From positions 1-63,058 of the forward strand of contig JAPOPC010000053.1 of assembly GCA_026713105.1 (NCBI GenBank): DNA of 63,058 nucleotides. Reading direction: 5' to 3'. This document shows positions 33,231-44,954 of this stretch, in pieces; position 1 is the stretch's first letter; every line of letters begins with the position of its first letter. The position numbers and the translations under genes were made by a program. The notes beneath the pieces are model-generated. The model saw only the letters and a list, made by a program, of their open reading frames with translations. It did not search any database and had not been told where the DNA came from. The stretch comes from Acidimicrobiaceae bacterium. Lineage in GTDB: Bacteria; Actinomycetota; Acidimicrobiia; Acidimicrobiales; Poriferisodalaceae.

Positions 33231-34523
33231 TCAGCGGCGAGGGACGACCATCTGGTGCTTGATGGGGCCGACGTGCAGGTGGCCGATGCGCGACTGGGCA
33301 CCGTCGAGTTGCAGGCCGTCCAGCAGTGGCGCCACGACCCGGAAGAACGCCCGCAGCTCCCAGCGGGCCAAATGCACGCCCAAGCAGAAGTGAGCGCCGT
33401 GGCCGAAGGCGACGTGGTCGTTAGGTGTGCGCTGAATGTCGAAGCGGTAGGGCTCGGGGAATTGGCGCTCGTCGCGGTTGGCCGACGGGTACCACACGCC
33501 GACGTGCTCCCCCGCCTTGATCGTGCGGCCCCGCAGCTCAGTGTCTTTGGTGCAGGTGCGAGCGAACTGGATGACCGGAGAGGTCCAGCGCAGGATCTCC
33601 TCGACGGCGGTCTCAACGGCATCGGGGTCGTCGATGCGCTCGTTGAGCAGGTCGAGCTGGTCACGGTGCTCCAGCAGCGCGATGACCCCGCCGCTCGCGG
33701 CATTGCGAGTGGTCTCATTGCCGGCGGCGATCATCAGCCGCAGGTAGCCGACGAGCTGCTGGGGCGTCAGCGGCCCCGATTCGATCTCGGACCGAAGCAG
33801 GATGCTCACCAGATCCCGGCCCTCGGTCCCGTCGCGTCGACGCCGGGCGATCAGCTCGCCGATCCACGTGTCGAACTCGCGGATCATGCGCGCACGCATC
33901 TCGTCGCGAGGCTCGCCGGGCCGGCAGAACCGCTCCAGATCGGGATCGTCGAACAGCACCGAGGTCCAGGCGTGCACCTGTTCCCAGTCGTCTGCCGACA
34001 CGCCGACCATCTCGCAGATGGCTGCCAGCGGCAGCTTCACCGCCAAGTCCTCCACCACGTCGGCGGTCCCGGTCTCGGTGACCTTCGCAATGAACTCATC
34101 TGCGAAGCGCTGGGCATGCAGCTCCAGTGACTCGGACCGGGAGCGCATCGCCTTCGGCGTGAACTCCGGCACCACCAGCCGGCGCAGGTCCCAATGGTCG
34201 GGCCGGTCCTTGAAGATGAAGTCCGGCGGTTCGTCGGGGTCCCAGCCGATCTCGATTGCGCGCTGGCGGTACTTCGTCCAGAAGCGAGCATCCCGGTCCG
34301 CGTCAGCCAGCCGCAGGCGGCCTCCGCCGTTGATGAACGTCTTGTTCTGGCCCGACACCCACTTCACGTCCTCATAACGGGTTATCGCCCAGAACGGGAC
34401 GATGTTGTCGCGCACGTACCAGTAGACAGGTGCCTCGTCGCGCAGCAGATCCCACTCGGCCCACGGGTAGCCCTCGGCGGCATATCGCTCCGTGTCGTGG
34501 ATTACCGCCTCGTCGACCTGCAT
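33231..34523 (-). CDS. Cytochrome P450
   Basis: Haem-thiolate monooxygenase of 430 aa, soluble bacterial type. The haem-binding loop is FGHGAHFCLGVHLAR with the Cys ligand, the I-helix is MIAAGNETTRN and the K-helix is EEILRWTSP. Bacterial P450s of this kind need a ferredoxin and reductase, not present nearby; substrates are often sterols, terpenes or alkanes. ATG 34523 is chosen; ATG 34565 is also possible. Its relation to the downstream two-component genes is unclear. Confidence 0.93.
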   Translation of the reverse strand: MQVDEAVIHDTERYAAEGYPWAEWDLLRDEAPVYWYVRDNIVPFWAITRYEDVKWVSGQNKTFINGGGRLRLADADRDARFWTKYRQRAIEIGWDPDEPPDFIFKDRPDHWDLRRLVVPEFTPKAMRSRSESLELHAQRFADEFIAKVTETGTADVVEDLAVKLPLAAICEMVGVSADDWEQVHAWTSVLFDDPDLERFCRPGEPRDEMRARMIREFDTWIGELIARRRRDGTEGRDLVSILLRSEIESGPLTPQQLVGYLRLMIAAGNETTRNAASGGVIALLEHRDQLDLLNERIDDPDAVETAVEEILRWTSPVIQFARTCTKDTELRGRTIKAGEHVGVWYPSANRDERQFPEPYRFDIQRTPNDHVAFGHGAHFCLGVHLARWELRAFFRVVAPLLDGLQLDGAQSRIGHLHVGPIKHQMVVPRR

Positions 34524-34689
34524 GAACCCGTGCCTCTTCCCGCCAGTCACCGTCACATCCAGCATCAACGGTAGTAGTACGCCGCTAGGTGCCGCCGGGC
34601 CGCACCGAGGCCAGAACATGACAGCGCACGTGGGTCCGGCCCGTCCCGGCAGCGCCGAGGCGGAGCGATCGCAGCGCAATACTGACGGC

Positions 34690-35703
34690 ATGACTGAGAG
34701 CACGAGATCGGGTTCCGGCGCTGCGGACGGCTCAGGTGGCCTGCCGGTGGTTTGGTTCGACCGGCCTGCCGGGCGGCTGCAGCGCGAGCTACTCGAAGGT
34801 CGAGCGGAGATCCTCGACGTTCGCGGTGAGGATCCGCTGGAGGGCATCGATCGAGCCGAGGGCGCCATCGTGGGCGCCGCCATCCGCTACGACCGCGCCG
34901 TCTACGAGCTGGCGCCAAACCTCCGCGTGATCGCACGCGCCGGCATCGGCTTCGACAACATCGATCTCGACGACGCCACTGCATACGGCATCGCCGCCTG
35001 CAACACACCCGACGGCCCGACGGTGTCCACCGCCGAGCACGCGGTGGCGCTGATCTTTGCCATCACCAAGGGACTGAAGGAGTCGGCCCGCCGTCTTGAA
35101 GCCGGCGAAGGCGACTACTGGGCGCGCCACGGACACTTGGAATTGGATGGCTCGACGCTTGCATTGGTGGGGCTCGGACGCATCGGCGGCTCGGTGGCCC
35201 GGGCGATGTCGGCGGTCGGCATGGACATCGTGGCCTATGACCCCTATGCCGACGACGAGCGCTTTGCCGAACTAGGCGCGCGACGCGCCGCGACACCCAG
35301 CGACGCGGTTGCCGGCGCGCATGTCGTGTCGGTGCATGCGCCGCTCAGCGACGCGACACACCATCTCGTGAATGCCGAACTGCTCGCCGCAATGCGTGAC
35401 GGCGTCTATCTCGTCAACACCTCCCGCGGCGGCCTCGTCGATCAGGACGCCCTGCTCGCCGCGCTCGACGCCGGCAAGGTACGCGGCGCAGCACTGGACG
35501 TGACCGAACCCGAGCCGCTGCCAGCAGATCATCCGCTGCTGGGCCGCCCCGACGTCGTAGTCACTCCCCACGTGGCCTCAGCCACAGTCGCCGGCCGCAC
35601 CCGCATCTTCACCCACGCCGTGGCCGAAGTCATGACTGCGCTCAACGGCAGTCAGCCGCCCAACATGCTCAACCCCCAAGCCTGGCCAGGCCGCAACGCC
35701 TGA
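34690..35703 (+). CDS. D-2-hydroxyacid dehydrogenase (phosphoglycerate dehydrogenase-like)
   Basis: NAD-dependent dehydrogenase of 337 aa. The Rossmann motif is LALVGLGRIGGSVA; the catalytic triad is Arg in NTSRGGLVD, Glu in DVTEPEPLP and His in VVTPHVASAT. It lacks the ACT domain of regulated SerA, and other hydroxyacids are likely substrates. ATG 34690 is chosen; an AATACT hexamer is 6 nt upstream. It is divergent from the P450 gene. Confidence 0.88.
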   Translation: MTESTRSGSGAADGSGGLPVVWFDRPAGRLQRELLEGRAEILDVRGEDPLEGIDRAEGAIVGAAIRYDRAVYELAPNLRVIARAGIGFDNIDLDDATAYGIAACNTPDGPTVSTAEHAVALIFAITKGLKESARRLEAGEGDYWARHGHLELDGSTLALVGLGRIGGSVARAMSAVGMDIVAYDPYADDERFAELGARRAATPSDAVAGAHVVSVHAPLSDATHHLVNAELLAAMRDGVYLVNTSRGGLVDQDALLAALDAGKVRGAALDVTEPEPLPADHPLLGRPDVVVTPHVASATVAGRTRIFTHAVAEVMTALNGSQPPNMLNPQAWPGRNA

Positions 35704-35751
35704 GGGAATTGACTCATCCACGAACGCCAACCTTGAAACGCAGATGCCATA

Positions 35752-35830
35752 GCTGGGGAGGCGGCAGGAGACTCTGCGACGTTGCGACCAGCTGGATCGC
35801 TGGAGCAGAGGGTCCTGCCGCCTCCTCAGC
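35752..35830. other. Long stem-loop: 18-bp outer stem with nested 6-bp and 5-bp helices
   Basis: GCTGGGGAGGCGGCAGGA (35752-35769) pairs with 35813-35830 with one G-U pair. Inside, CTCTGC pairs with GCAGAG and CCAGC with GCTGG. It lies 48 nt after the dehydrogenase stop and 24 nt before the helicase -10 hexamer. Terminator or structured RNA are both possible; there is no T-run. Confidence 0.65.
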
Positions 35831-35854
35831 GGGCGCGCCTACTGCGTGAGTCCA

Positions 35855-35860
35855 TAGCCT
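35855..35860 (+). promoter_or_regulatory. Probable -10 hexamer TAGCCT of the Ski2-like helicase gene
   Basis: TAGCCT ends 9 nt before the ATG at 35870. Confidence 0.45.
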
Positions 35861-35869
35861 CCGGTAGCG

Positions 35870-39576
<3,707 letters not shown>

Positions 39577-39608
39577 TCACAAACGGAAGGCGAGCGGAAC
39601 GGGTTGAC

Positions 39609-40829
39609 GTGGCCGATTTCCAGCAGCACGAATCGATCGCAACGCTTCATCGCCTTGCCGACCGATCCGTCGACAGCCTCGAAGGCGAGCTGTACGACTA
39701 CTCACGCCGCCGGCCGATCGCGCTGATCATCCCGGCGCTGTACAGCGAGCTGCAGGGCCCCGCGCTCGGCAACATCGTCGACGAGATCGCCAAGGTCGCC
39801 TACATCGAAGAGATCATCGTGGGCATCGACCGGGCCGACGAATCCCAGTTTGCTGATGCCAGGCAGTTCTTCTCCCGCTTGCCCCAGCGCACCCGCCTTC
39901 TGTGGAACGACGGCCCGCGCCTGCGCAAGGTCGACGAGGTGCTCGCCGACCGGGTGCTGGCACCCACCGAGCCGGGTAAGGGCCGCAACGTCTGGTATTG
40001 CCTCGGCTACTTCCTGGCCTCGGGGCGCTGCGAGAACGTGGCCTTGCACGACGCCGACATCCTCACCTACGACCGGGGCCTGCTGGCCCGGCTGCTCTAC
40101 CCGATTCTGCACCCCACCTTCGGGTACTCCTTCTCGAAGGGCTACTACTACCGGGCCGGCGAGGGCACGTCGGCACGGCTGAACGGGCGAGTCGTGCGCC
40201 TGCTGGTGACGCCGCTGCTGCGGGCACTGCGGGCCACGATCGGTGAGCACGAGTACCTGCGCTACCTCGAGTCGTATCGCTACCCGCTCGCCGGCGAGTT
40301 TGCGATGAAGCTCGACATGACGCGCAGCATCCGCATTCCCAGCGACTGGGGGCTCGAGATCGGCGTGCTGTCGGAGGTGTACCGCATCTACCAGGGGCGG
40401 CGGATCTGCCAGGTGGACCTGTGCGGGCGCTACGACCACAAGCACCAAGACCTATCGCTCGGTGACCCCGACGGGGGCCTGCACAAGATGGCCCGCGACA
40501 TCGCCAAGGCGATCTACCGCAAGCTGGCCATCGACGGCACCGTGCTGGGCTCGGAGACGTTCCGAACCGTGAAGGCCGTCTACTACCGCAACGCACTCGA
40601 CCTCGTCAGCCACTACCGCAACGACGCCACGTTCAACGGATTCGACTTCGACCTGCACGCAGAGGAAACCGCCGTCGAGCTGTTCGCCTCGGCGATCATG
40701 GAAGCTGGCGACGAGTTCCTGAACGACCCGATGGGCACCCCGTTCATCCCGAACTGGTCCCGGGTGCAAAGCGCGGTGCCCGACGTGCTCGACCAGCTCT
40801 ACGACGCTGTCGAGCTGGACAACGCCTAG
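39609..40829 (+). CDS. GT81-type glycosyltransferase (glucosyl-/mannosyl-3-phosphoglycerate synthase-like)
   Basis: The 406-aa GT-A enzyme has ALIIPALYSELQGPAL, the sugar-nucleotide DxD in ALHDADIL, GYSFSKGYYYRAG, YPLAGEFAMK and DWGLEIGVLSEVYR, all typical of GpgS/MpgS-like synthases. It would transfer glucose or mannose to 3-phosphoglycerate, the first step to glucosyl- or mannosylglycerate. GTG 39609 follows GGAAGG. It converges on a GH13 phosphorylase gene with a 6-bp gap, which favours a glucosylglycerate pathway. A dedicated phosphatase gene is not adjacent. Confidence 0.82.
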   Translation: MADFQQHESIATLHRLADRSVDSLEGELYDYSRRRPIALIIPALYSELQGPALGNIVDEIAKVAYIEEIIVGIDRADESQFADARQFFSRLPQRTRLLWNDGPRLRKVDEVLADRVLAPTEPGKGRNVWYCLGYFLASGRCENVALHDADILTYDRGLLARLLYPILHPTFGYSFSKGYYYRAGEGTSARLNGRVVRLLVTPLLRALRATIGEHEYLRYLESYRYPLAGEFAMKLDMTRSIRIPSDWGLEIGVLSEVYRIYQGRRICQVDLCGRYDHKHQDLSLGDPDGGLHKMARDIAKAIYRKLAIDGTVLGSETFRTVKAVYYRNALDLVSHYRNDATFNGFDFDLHAEETAVELFASAIMEAGDEFLNDPMGTPFIPNWSRVQSAVPDVLDQLYDAVELDNA

Positions 40830-40835
40830 CGCCCC

Positions 40836-42665
40836 TCAGCTCTGCCGGCGATTCGCCCGATTGCCCAATTCAGGCTCGCGGCGCTCGGACTCCAAGCACA
40901 GCCACAGCGTTTGACCCGCAGTTAGCGATGGGCGCGCACCGGGGCCGAGGACCCGGAGGTCAAGCAAGTCAACGCAGCCTTCGGCGGCGAAGCGAGCCCC
41001 GGCGCTGCCCGGCGGGCACAGCTCCGACAACACCTCGAAGTCGACGGTGAGCAGGTCGTGCGTGACGTTGGTGACCGAGACCACCGTCTGATCCCAGTCG
41101 GGACCGCCGCGGATCACGCCGAACGCCCGCGAACCCAAGTCCAGCGACGCCTGCGCGCTGTCGGGATGGAATGCCGGTTGGCCGCGCCGCACCAGCATCC
41201 GCCGCACGAGCTCCACCAGCACCCGCCGACGAATGCCGTTCTGGGCACCCAGCAGATCGACCGCCTCGTCGAGCGTCAGCTTGCGCCGGTTGATCGTGCG
41301 CCTGTTCTGCTCGACGGGCGGCAGCCCGTGCTCGGTGACGATGCGCGGGGGTTCGCTGATCGGCGCCCAGTAGCTGGGCGTGCCCAGCAGCGCATGGACA
41401 TATAGGGCAGGGATGCCGGCGAGGCTCAGCATGATCGTGTGCGCGGCCAGGAACTGGGCCACGCCAAGTGCGTCGGAGTCGCCAGCGAACAGGTCCCAGA
41501 GCGAGACGTTCAGCTCGTACGCCTTGGGGCCTTCGGGCGTGTCGAACTCCGAGTGCGTGCCGCCCGCGCTGTGTGCCGCCGCGATGAGCCGGAAGATCTC
41601 AGCATTGTTCAGCAGGCCTTCCACCGGACGCAGCCCGATGCCGTCGTGGCTGGCGATGAAGTTGAAGTACGACGTACCTGCCGGCGGCGGTTCCAGCCCG
41701 GCTAGCCACTGCTGCATCGCAACCGCCGAGCCCGAGATCATCGTGTGGGCGACCAGCGGCGGCAGGCTGAAGTTGTAGACGAGGTGGGCTTCGTCGCCGT
41801 CACCCCAGTACGCAACATTCTGATCGTGAGGCACGTTGGTCTCGGTGATGATGACCGAGCCCCCGCAGCGTGCGTCCAGCAGCGTCCGCAGCAGCTTGAC
41901 GATCTCGTGGGTCTGGGGCAGGTTCAGGCACGACGTGCCGAGCTCCTTCCAGAGATAAGCGATCGCATCGAGACGGAACCAGCGCACGCCGGCATCGACG
42001 AGGCACCTGACCGTGCGCAGCAGGTCCAGCAGGACGTCGGGCTCGCCGAAGTCCAGATCGATCTGATCGTGGCTGAACGTGCACCACAGCAGCCGCGGGC
42101 CATCGGGTGTCTCGACCTCACGCAGCAGCGGGGTCGTGCGCGGCCGCGCCACGCTCGACAGGTCGTCCTCGGGCTCCGCGCTCAGCAGGAAATGGCTGCC
42201 GGGCAGCTCGCCGCGGCAGAACTGCTCCATCCACGGATGGTCGGCGCTGACGTGGTTCACCACGAGGTCGGCCATCACCGTGTAGCTCTCGCTGAGGTCG
42301 GCGATGTCATCCCAGGTGCCCAGCCGCGGATCGACCGCCCGGTGATCGGTGACGGAGAAGCCGCCGTCTGAGCTCGCCGGATAGAACGGCAAGACGTGCA
42401 CCACGGTCACGACATCGCCGGTCAGATCGTCGAGCAATTCATGCAGAGTGTGCAGGGGCACTTTCCCGGCCTCGGTGATCGAGTCGGCGTAGGTGATCAC
42501 CGCAACGTCGTGCTGATCCCAATGCGACGCTGCTGGGGGTATCTCATCGGCCGGCTCGAGGCCGATCGCCGCTAGCACCTCGTCAACCAGCGGCTCGGCG
42601 GCCAGCGCTGGATAGACCAGCTCAAGGTGCCGCTCGACGCGCCGACGCAACTCCCCATGTGTCAC
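40836..42665 (-). CDS. GH13 sucrose-phosphorylase-like enzyme, possible glucosylglycerate phosphorylase
   Basis: (Beta/alpha)8-barrel protein of 609 aa of the sucrose-phosphorylase-related GH13 group. Landmarks: VVHVLPFYPASSDGGFSV, ADLVVNHVSADHPW, nucleophile Asp in VRWFRLDAIAYLW, acid/base Glu in VIITETNVPHDQNV and transition-state Asp in NFIASHDGIGLRPVEG. This group includes glucosylglycerate phosphorylases; the facing GT81 gene supports that role, so synthesis and recovery of the solute may be balanced here. GTG 42665 has AGGAG about 10 nt upstream. Sucrose or glucosylglycerol are other possible substrates. Confidence 0.82.
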   Translation of the reverse strand: MTHGELRRRVERHLELVYPALAAEPLVDEVLAAIGLEPADEIPPAASHWDQHDVAVITYADSITEAGKVPLHTLHELLDDLTGDVVTVVHVLPFYPASSDGGFSVTDHRAVDPRLGTWDDIADLSESYTVMADLVVNHVSADHPWMEQFCRGELPGSHFLLSAEPEDDLSSVARPRTTPLLREVETPDGPRLLWCTFSHDQIDLDFGEPDVLLDLLRTVRCLVDAGVRWFRLDAIAYLWKELGTSCLNLPQTHEIVKLLRTLLDARCGGSVIITETNVPHDQNVAYWGDGDEAHLVYNFSLPPLVAHTMISGSAVAMQQWLAGLEPPPAGTSYFNFIASHDGIGLRPVEGLLNNAEIFRLIAAAHSAGGTHSEFDTPEGPKAYELNVSLWDLFAGDSDALGVAQFLAAHTIMLSLAGIPALYVHALLGTPSYWAPISEPPRIVTEHGLPPVEQNRRTINRRKLTLDEAVDLLGAQNGIRRRVLVELVRRMLVRRGQPAFHPDSAQASLDLGSRAFGVIRGGPDWDQTVVSVTNVTHDLLTVDFEVLSELCPPGSAGARFAAEGCVDLLDLRVLGPGARPSLTAGQTLWLCLESERREPELGNRANRRQS

Positions 42666-42706
42666 AGCGTGCGGACTCCTGTCGTCGGTGCGTCAGCTTC
42701 AGGCCC

Positions 42707-42800
42707 CATTGTGTGCGCAGAAATGCTGTTCCCAGCGACAAGTCTGCACAGGATTGGCTATGACCTCATTCTGTGTGCAGAAATGCCGCTTCCGGCGGCA
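42707..42800. repeat. Two imperfect ~34-bp direct repeats exactly 60 bp apart
   Basis: CATTGTGTGCGCAGAAATGC (from 42707) and CATTCTGTGTGCAGAAATGC (from 42767) are followed by similar hairpins, GCTG-TTCC-CAGC and TGCCGC-TTCCG-GCGGCA. Both lie in the 195-bp gap upstream of the copper amine oxidase gene. Paired operators or remnants of an interspersed repeat are both possible. Confidence 0.6.
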
Positions 42801-42848
42801 GCTGAGCGACGAACGCCCTGAACGACCCAGACGTTCGCAGTCACCCCC

Positions 42849-42854
42849 TAGCGT
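42849..42854 (+). promoter_or_regulatory. Probable -10 hexamer TAGCGT of the amine oxidase gene
   Basis: TAGCGT ends 6 nt before the ATG at 42861; no ribosome site lies between. Confidence 0.5.
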
Positions 42855-42860
42855 GAACCC

Positions 42861-44804
42861 ATGACCGAGACCTTGCTCGAGCGGCCCAGTGATGCCGCGG
42901 CCATGCCGCCGCGCCACCCGCTGTCGATGATGACCGAGGCGGAAGCCCATGCTGCCATCGAGGTCCTGCGCCGCAGCGGGCGCATCGGCGACGGCGCTCG
43001 CTTCCACGGCTTCTGCATCTGGGAACCGCCCAAGACCGAGGTCGCCGCCTGGACGCCCGCCGCCGGCACCGACCGCCGCTTCGAGATCGTCGTTCGCGAG
43101 AACGGCGAGGTGCACTCAGCGGTGGTGTCAGTTACCCGCGGCGAGGTCGATACCTGGACCCATCACCCCGATGTGGTGCCCCGCGTCGGTATGGCGGAAC
43201 TGTTCGCCGTGATGGACGCCTGCCGAAAGGACCCGGGGTTCACCGAGGCCATTGCCAAACGGGGCATCACCGATCCGTCACAGGTGCAGATCGACCCCTG
43301 GCCGACCGGCGACTACGGCTTCGACTTCGAGGCTGGCCGACGGGTGCAGCGCTGCATTGCCTTCTGGCGCCCGAAACCCACCGACAACGGCTACGCCTAC
43401 CCGCTCGACGGCCTCATGGTCCACATCGACGTCGACACGCTCGAAGTGCTGCACATCGAGGACTTCGAACAGTGGCCGCTGGCCTCAGAGCGAGGCAACT
43501 ACGACGTCGACTCCGTCACCGAAGACTTCGGCCCGATGCGAACCGACTTGGCGCCCATCGAGATCACACAGCCCGAAGGCACCAGCTTCACGCTCGACGA
43601 CAACGAGCTGCGCTGGCAGAAGTGGTCGATGCGGGTCGTCATGGACGACACCGAAGGCCTAGTGCTGCACCGGATCGCGTATGACGACGGCGGGCGGGTG
43701 CGGCCGATCATCGACCGGGCGTCGCTGGCCGAGATGGTGGTGCCCTACGGCGACACCCGTCCGTCCCAAACGTTCAAGCACGCGCTCGACTCGGGTGAGT
43801 TCGGCCTGGGCCTGATGAACAACTCGCTGCAGCTCGGCTGCGACTGTCTTGGCGAGATCGTCTACCTCGACTCGACCCAGGTGTTCGACGACGGCTCCGT
43901 GGTCACCACGCCGAACGCCATCTGCATCCACGAGGAGGACTTCGGCATCGGCTGGAAGCACTTCGACTGGAACGCCGACACCACCGAGGTGCGCCGCTCT
44001 CGCCGTCTGGTGGTGAGCGCCATTCACACCGTCGGGAACTATGAGTACGGATTCTTCTGGTACTTCTACCTCGACGGCACTATCCGCTACGAGGTGAAGC
44101 TCACCGGCATCCTCACCACGCGTTCGCACCGCGAAGGCGACGACATGACGTTCGCCCGCCAGGTGGCACCCCACGTGTCGGCCCCGATCCACCAGCACAT
44201 CTTCTGCGTGAGGCTGGACATGGCAGTCGACGGAAGCGCCAATTCCGTGGTCGAGGTGAACACCGAAGCGCTGCCGCCAGGCCCCGACAACCCGCACGGC
44301 ACCGCGTTCGCTGCACGCGAGACGGTGCTCGAGAGCGAATTGGCTGCGCGCCGAAACACCGATTCGTCGTCAAGTCGGTACTGGCGGATCGAGAGCGCAG
44401 ACCACATCAACCGGCTGGGGCGGCCGACGGCATTCCGGCTGCTGCCGCCGCCCACCGCGACCATGTTCGCGGCCCACGACAGCCCGCACTCCGAGCGCGC
44501 CACGTTCGCCCGTCACAACCTGTGGGTGTCGCCCACACGACCCGACGAGCGCTACGGCGCCGGACGGTTCCCGACGCAACGCAACGCCGGCGACGGGCTG
44601 GAGCGCTATACGGCGGGCGACCGGCCAGTGGTCGGCACCGACATCACGGTGTGGCACACGTTCGGAATCACCCACGATGCACGACCCGAGGACTTCCCGG
44701 TGATGCCCACCGAGTACGTCAGCTTCGGACTCGTGCCCGACGGCTTCTTCGACCGCAACCCCATGCTGGACGTGCCGCCGTCATCGAACGGACACTGCGC
44801 CTAG
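42861..44804 (+). CDS. Copper-containing primary-amine oxidase
   Basis: Oxidatively deaminates primary amines to aldehydes, giving ammonia and hydrogen peroxide. The 647-aa protein has the cofactor motif NYEYG with Tyr394 as the TPQ precursor, and the catalytic base Asp310 in ALDSGEFGLG, exactly 84 residues earlier as expected. Copper His ligands are in HQHIFCVRLDM and a C-terminal His in VWHTFGITH. No signal peptide is seen, so it is cytoplasmic, as in other actinobacterial amine oxidases. The stop abuts repeat copy C. Amines such as tyramine or phenylethylamine are plausible substrates. Confidence 0.95.
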   Translation: MTETLLERPSDAAAMPPRHPLSMMTEAEAHAAIEVLRRSGRIGDGARFHGFCIWEPPKTEVAAWTPAAGTDRRFEIVVRENGEVHSAVVSVTRGEVDTWTHHPDVVPRVGMAELFAVMDACRKDPGFTEAIAKRGITDPSQVQIDPWPTGDYGFDFEAGRRVQRCIAFWRPKPTDNGYAYPLDGLMVHIDVDTLEVLHIEDFEQWPLASERGNYDVDSVTEDFGPMRTDLAPIEITQPEGTSFTLDDNELRWQKWSMRVVMDDTEGLVLHRIAYDDGGRVRPIIDRASLAEMVVPYGDTRPSQTFKHALDSGEFGLGLMNNSLQLGCDCLGEIVYLDSTQVFDDGSVVTTPNAICIHEEDFGIGWKHFDWNADTTEVRRSRRLVVSAIHTVGNYEYGFFWYFYLDGTIRYEVKLTGILTTRSHREGDDMTFARQVAPHVSAPIHQHIFCVRLDMAVDGSANSVVEVNTEALPPGPDNPHGTAFAARETVLESELAARRNTDSSSSRYWRIESADHINRLGRPTAFRLLPPPTATMFAAHDSPHSERATFARHNLWVSPTRPDERYGAGRFPTQRNAGDGLERYTAGDRPVVGTDITVWHTFGITHDARPEDFPVMPTEYVSFGLVPDGFFDRNPMLDVPPSSNGHCA

Positions 44805-44885
44805 GCGGCTGAGCCGGTAGGCGAAGCCGTGGCCCGAGCGGCCCGTGAGCCCAATCACATGAGAATGGGGAACAAGAGCGGGAAA
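44805..44885 (+). repeat. REP-like interspersed repeat, copy C (long form)
   Basis: Begins directly after the amine-oxidase stop with GCGGCTGAGCCGG, then GGCGAAGCCGTGG, GAGCGGCCCGTGAGC and GGGGAACAAGAGCGGG. It is nearly identical to the reverse complement of 7221-7301. It fills most of the 150-bp gap to the next gene. Confidence 0.75.
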
Positions 44886-44942
44886 TAACAAGCGGCACTA
44901 CGCGAAAGGTCACCTCCCCGCGCGGCTGGGCCCGCCGCGGCC

Positions 44943-44948
44943 TACTGT
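44943..44948 (+). promoter_or_regulatory. Probable -10 hexamer TACTGT of the flavoenzyme gene
   Basis: TACTGT ends 6 nt before the ATG at 44955. Confidence 0.5.
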
Positions 44949-44954
44949 GGCCCG

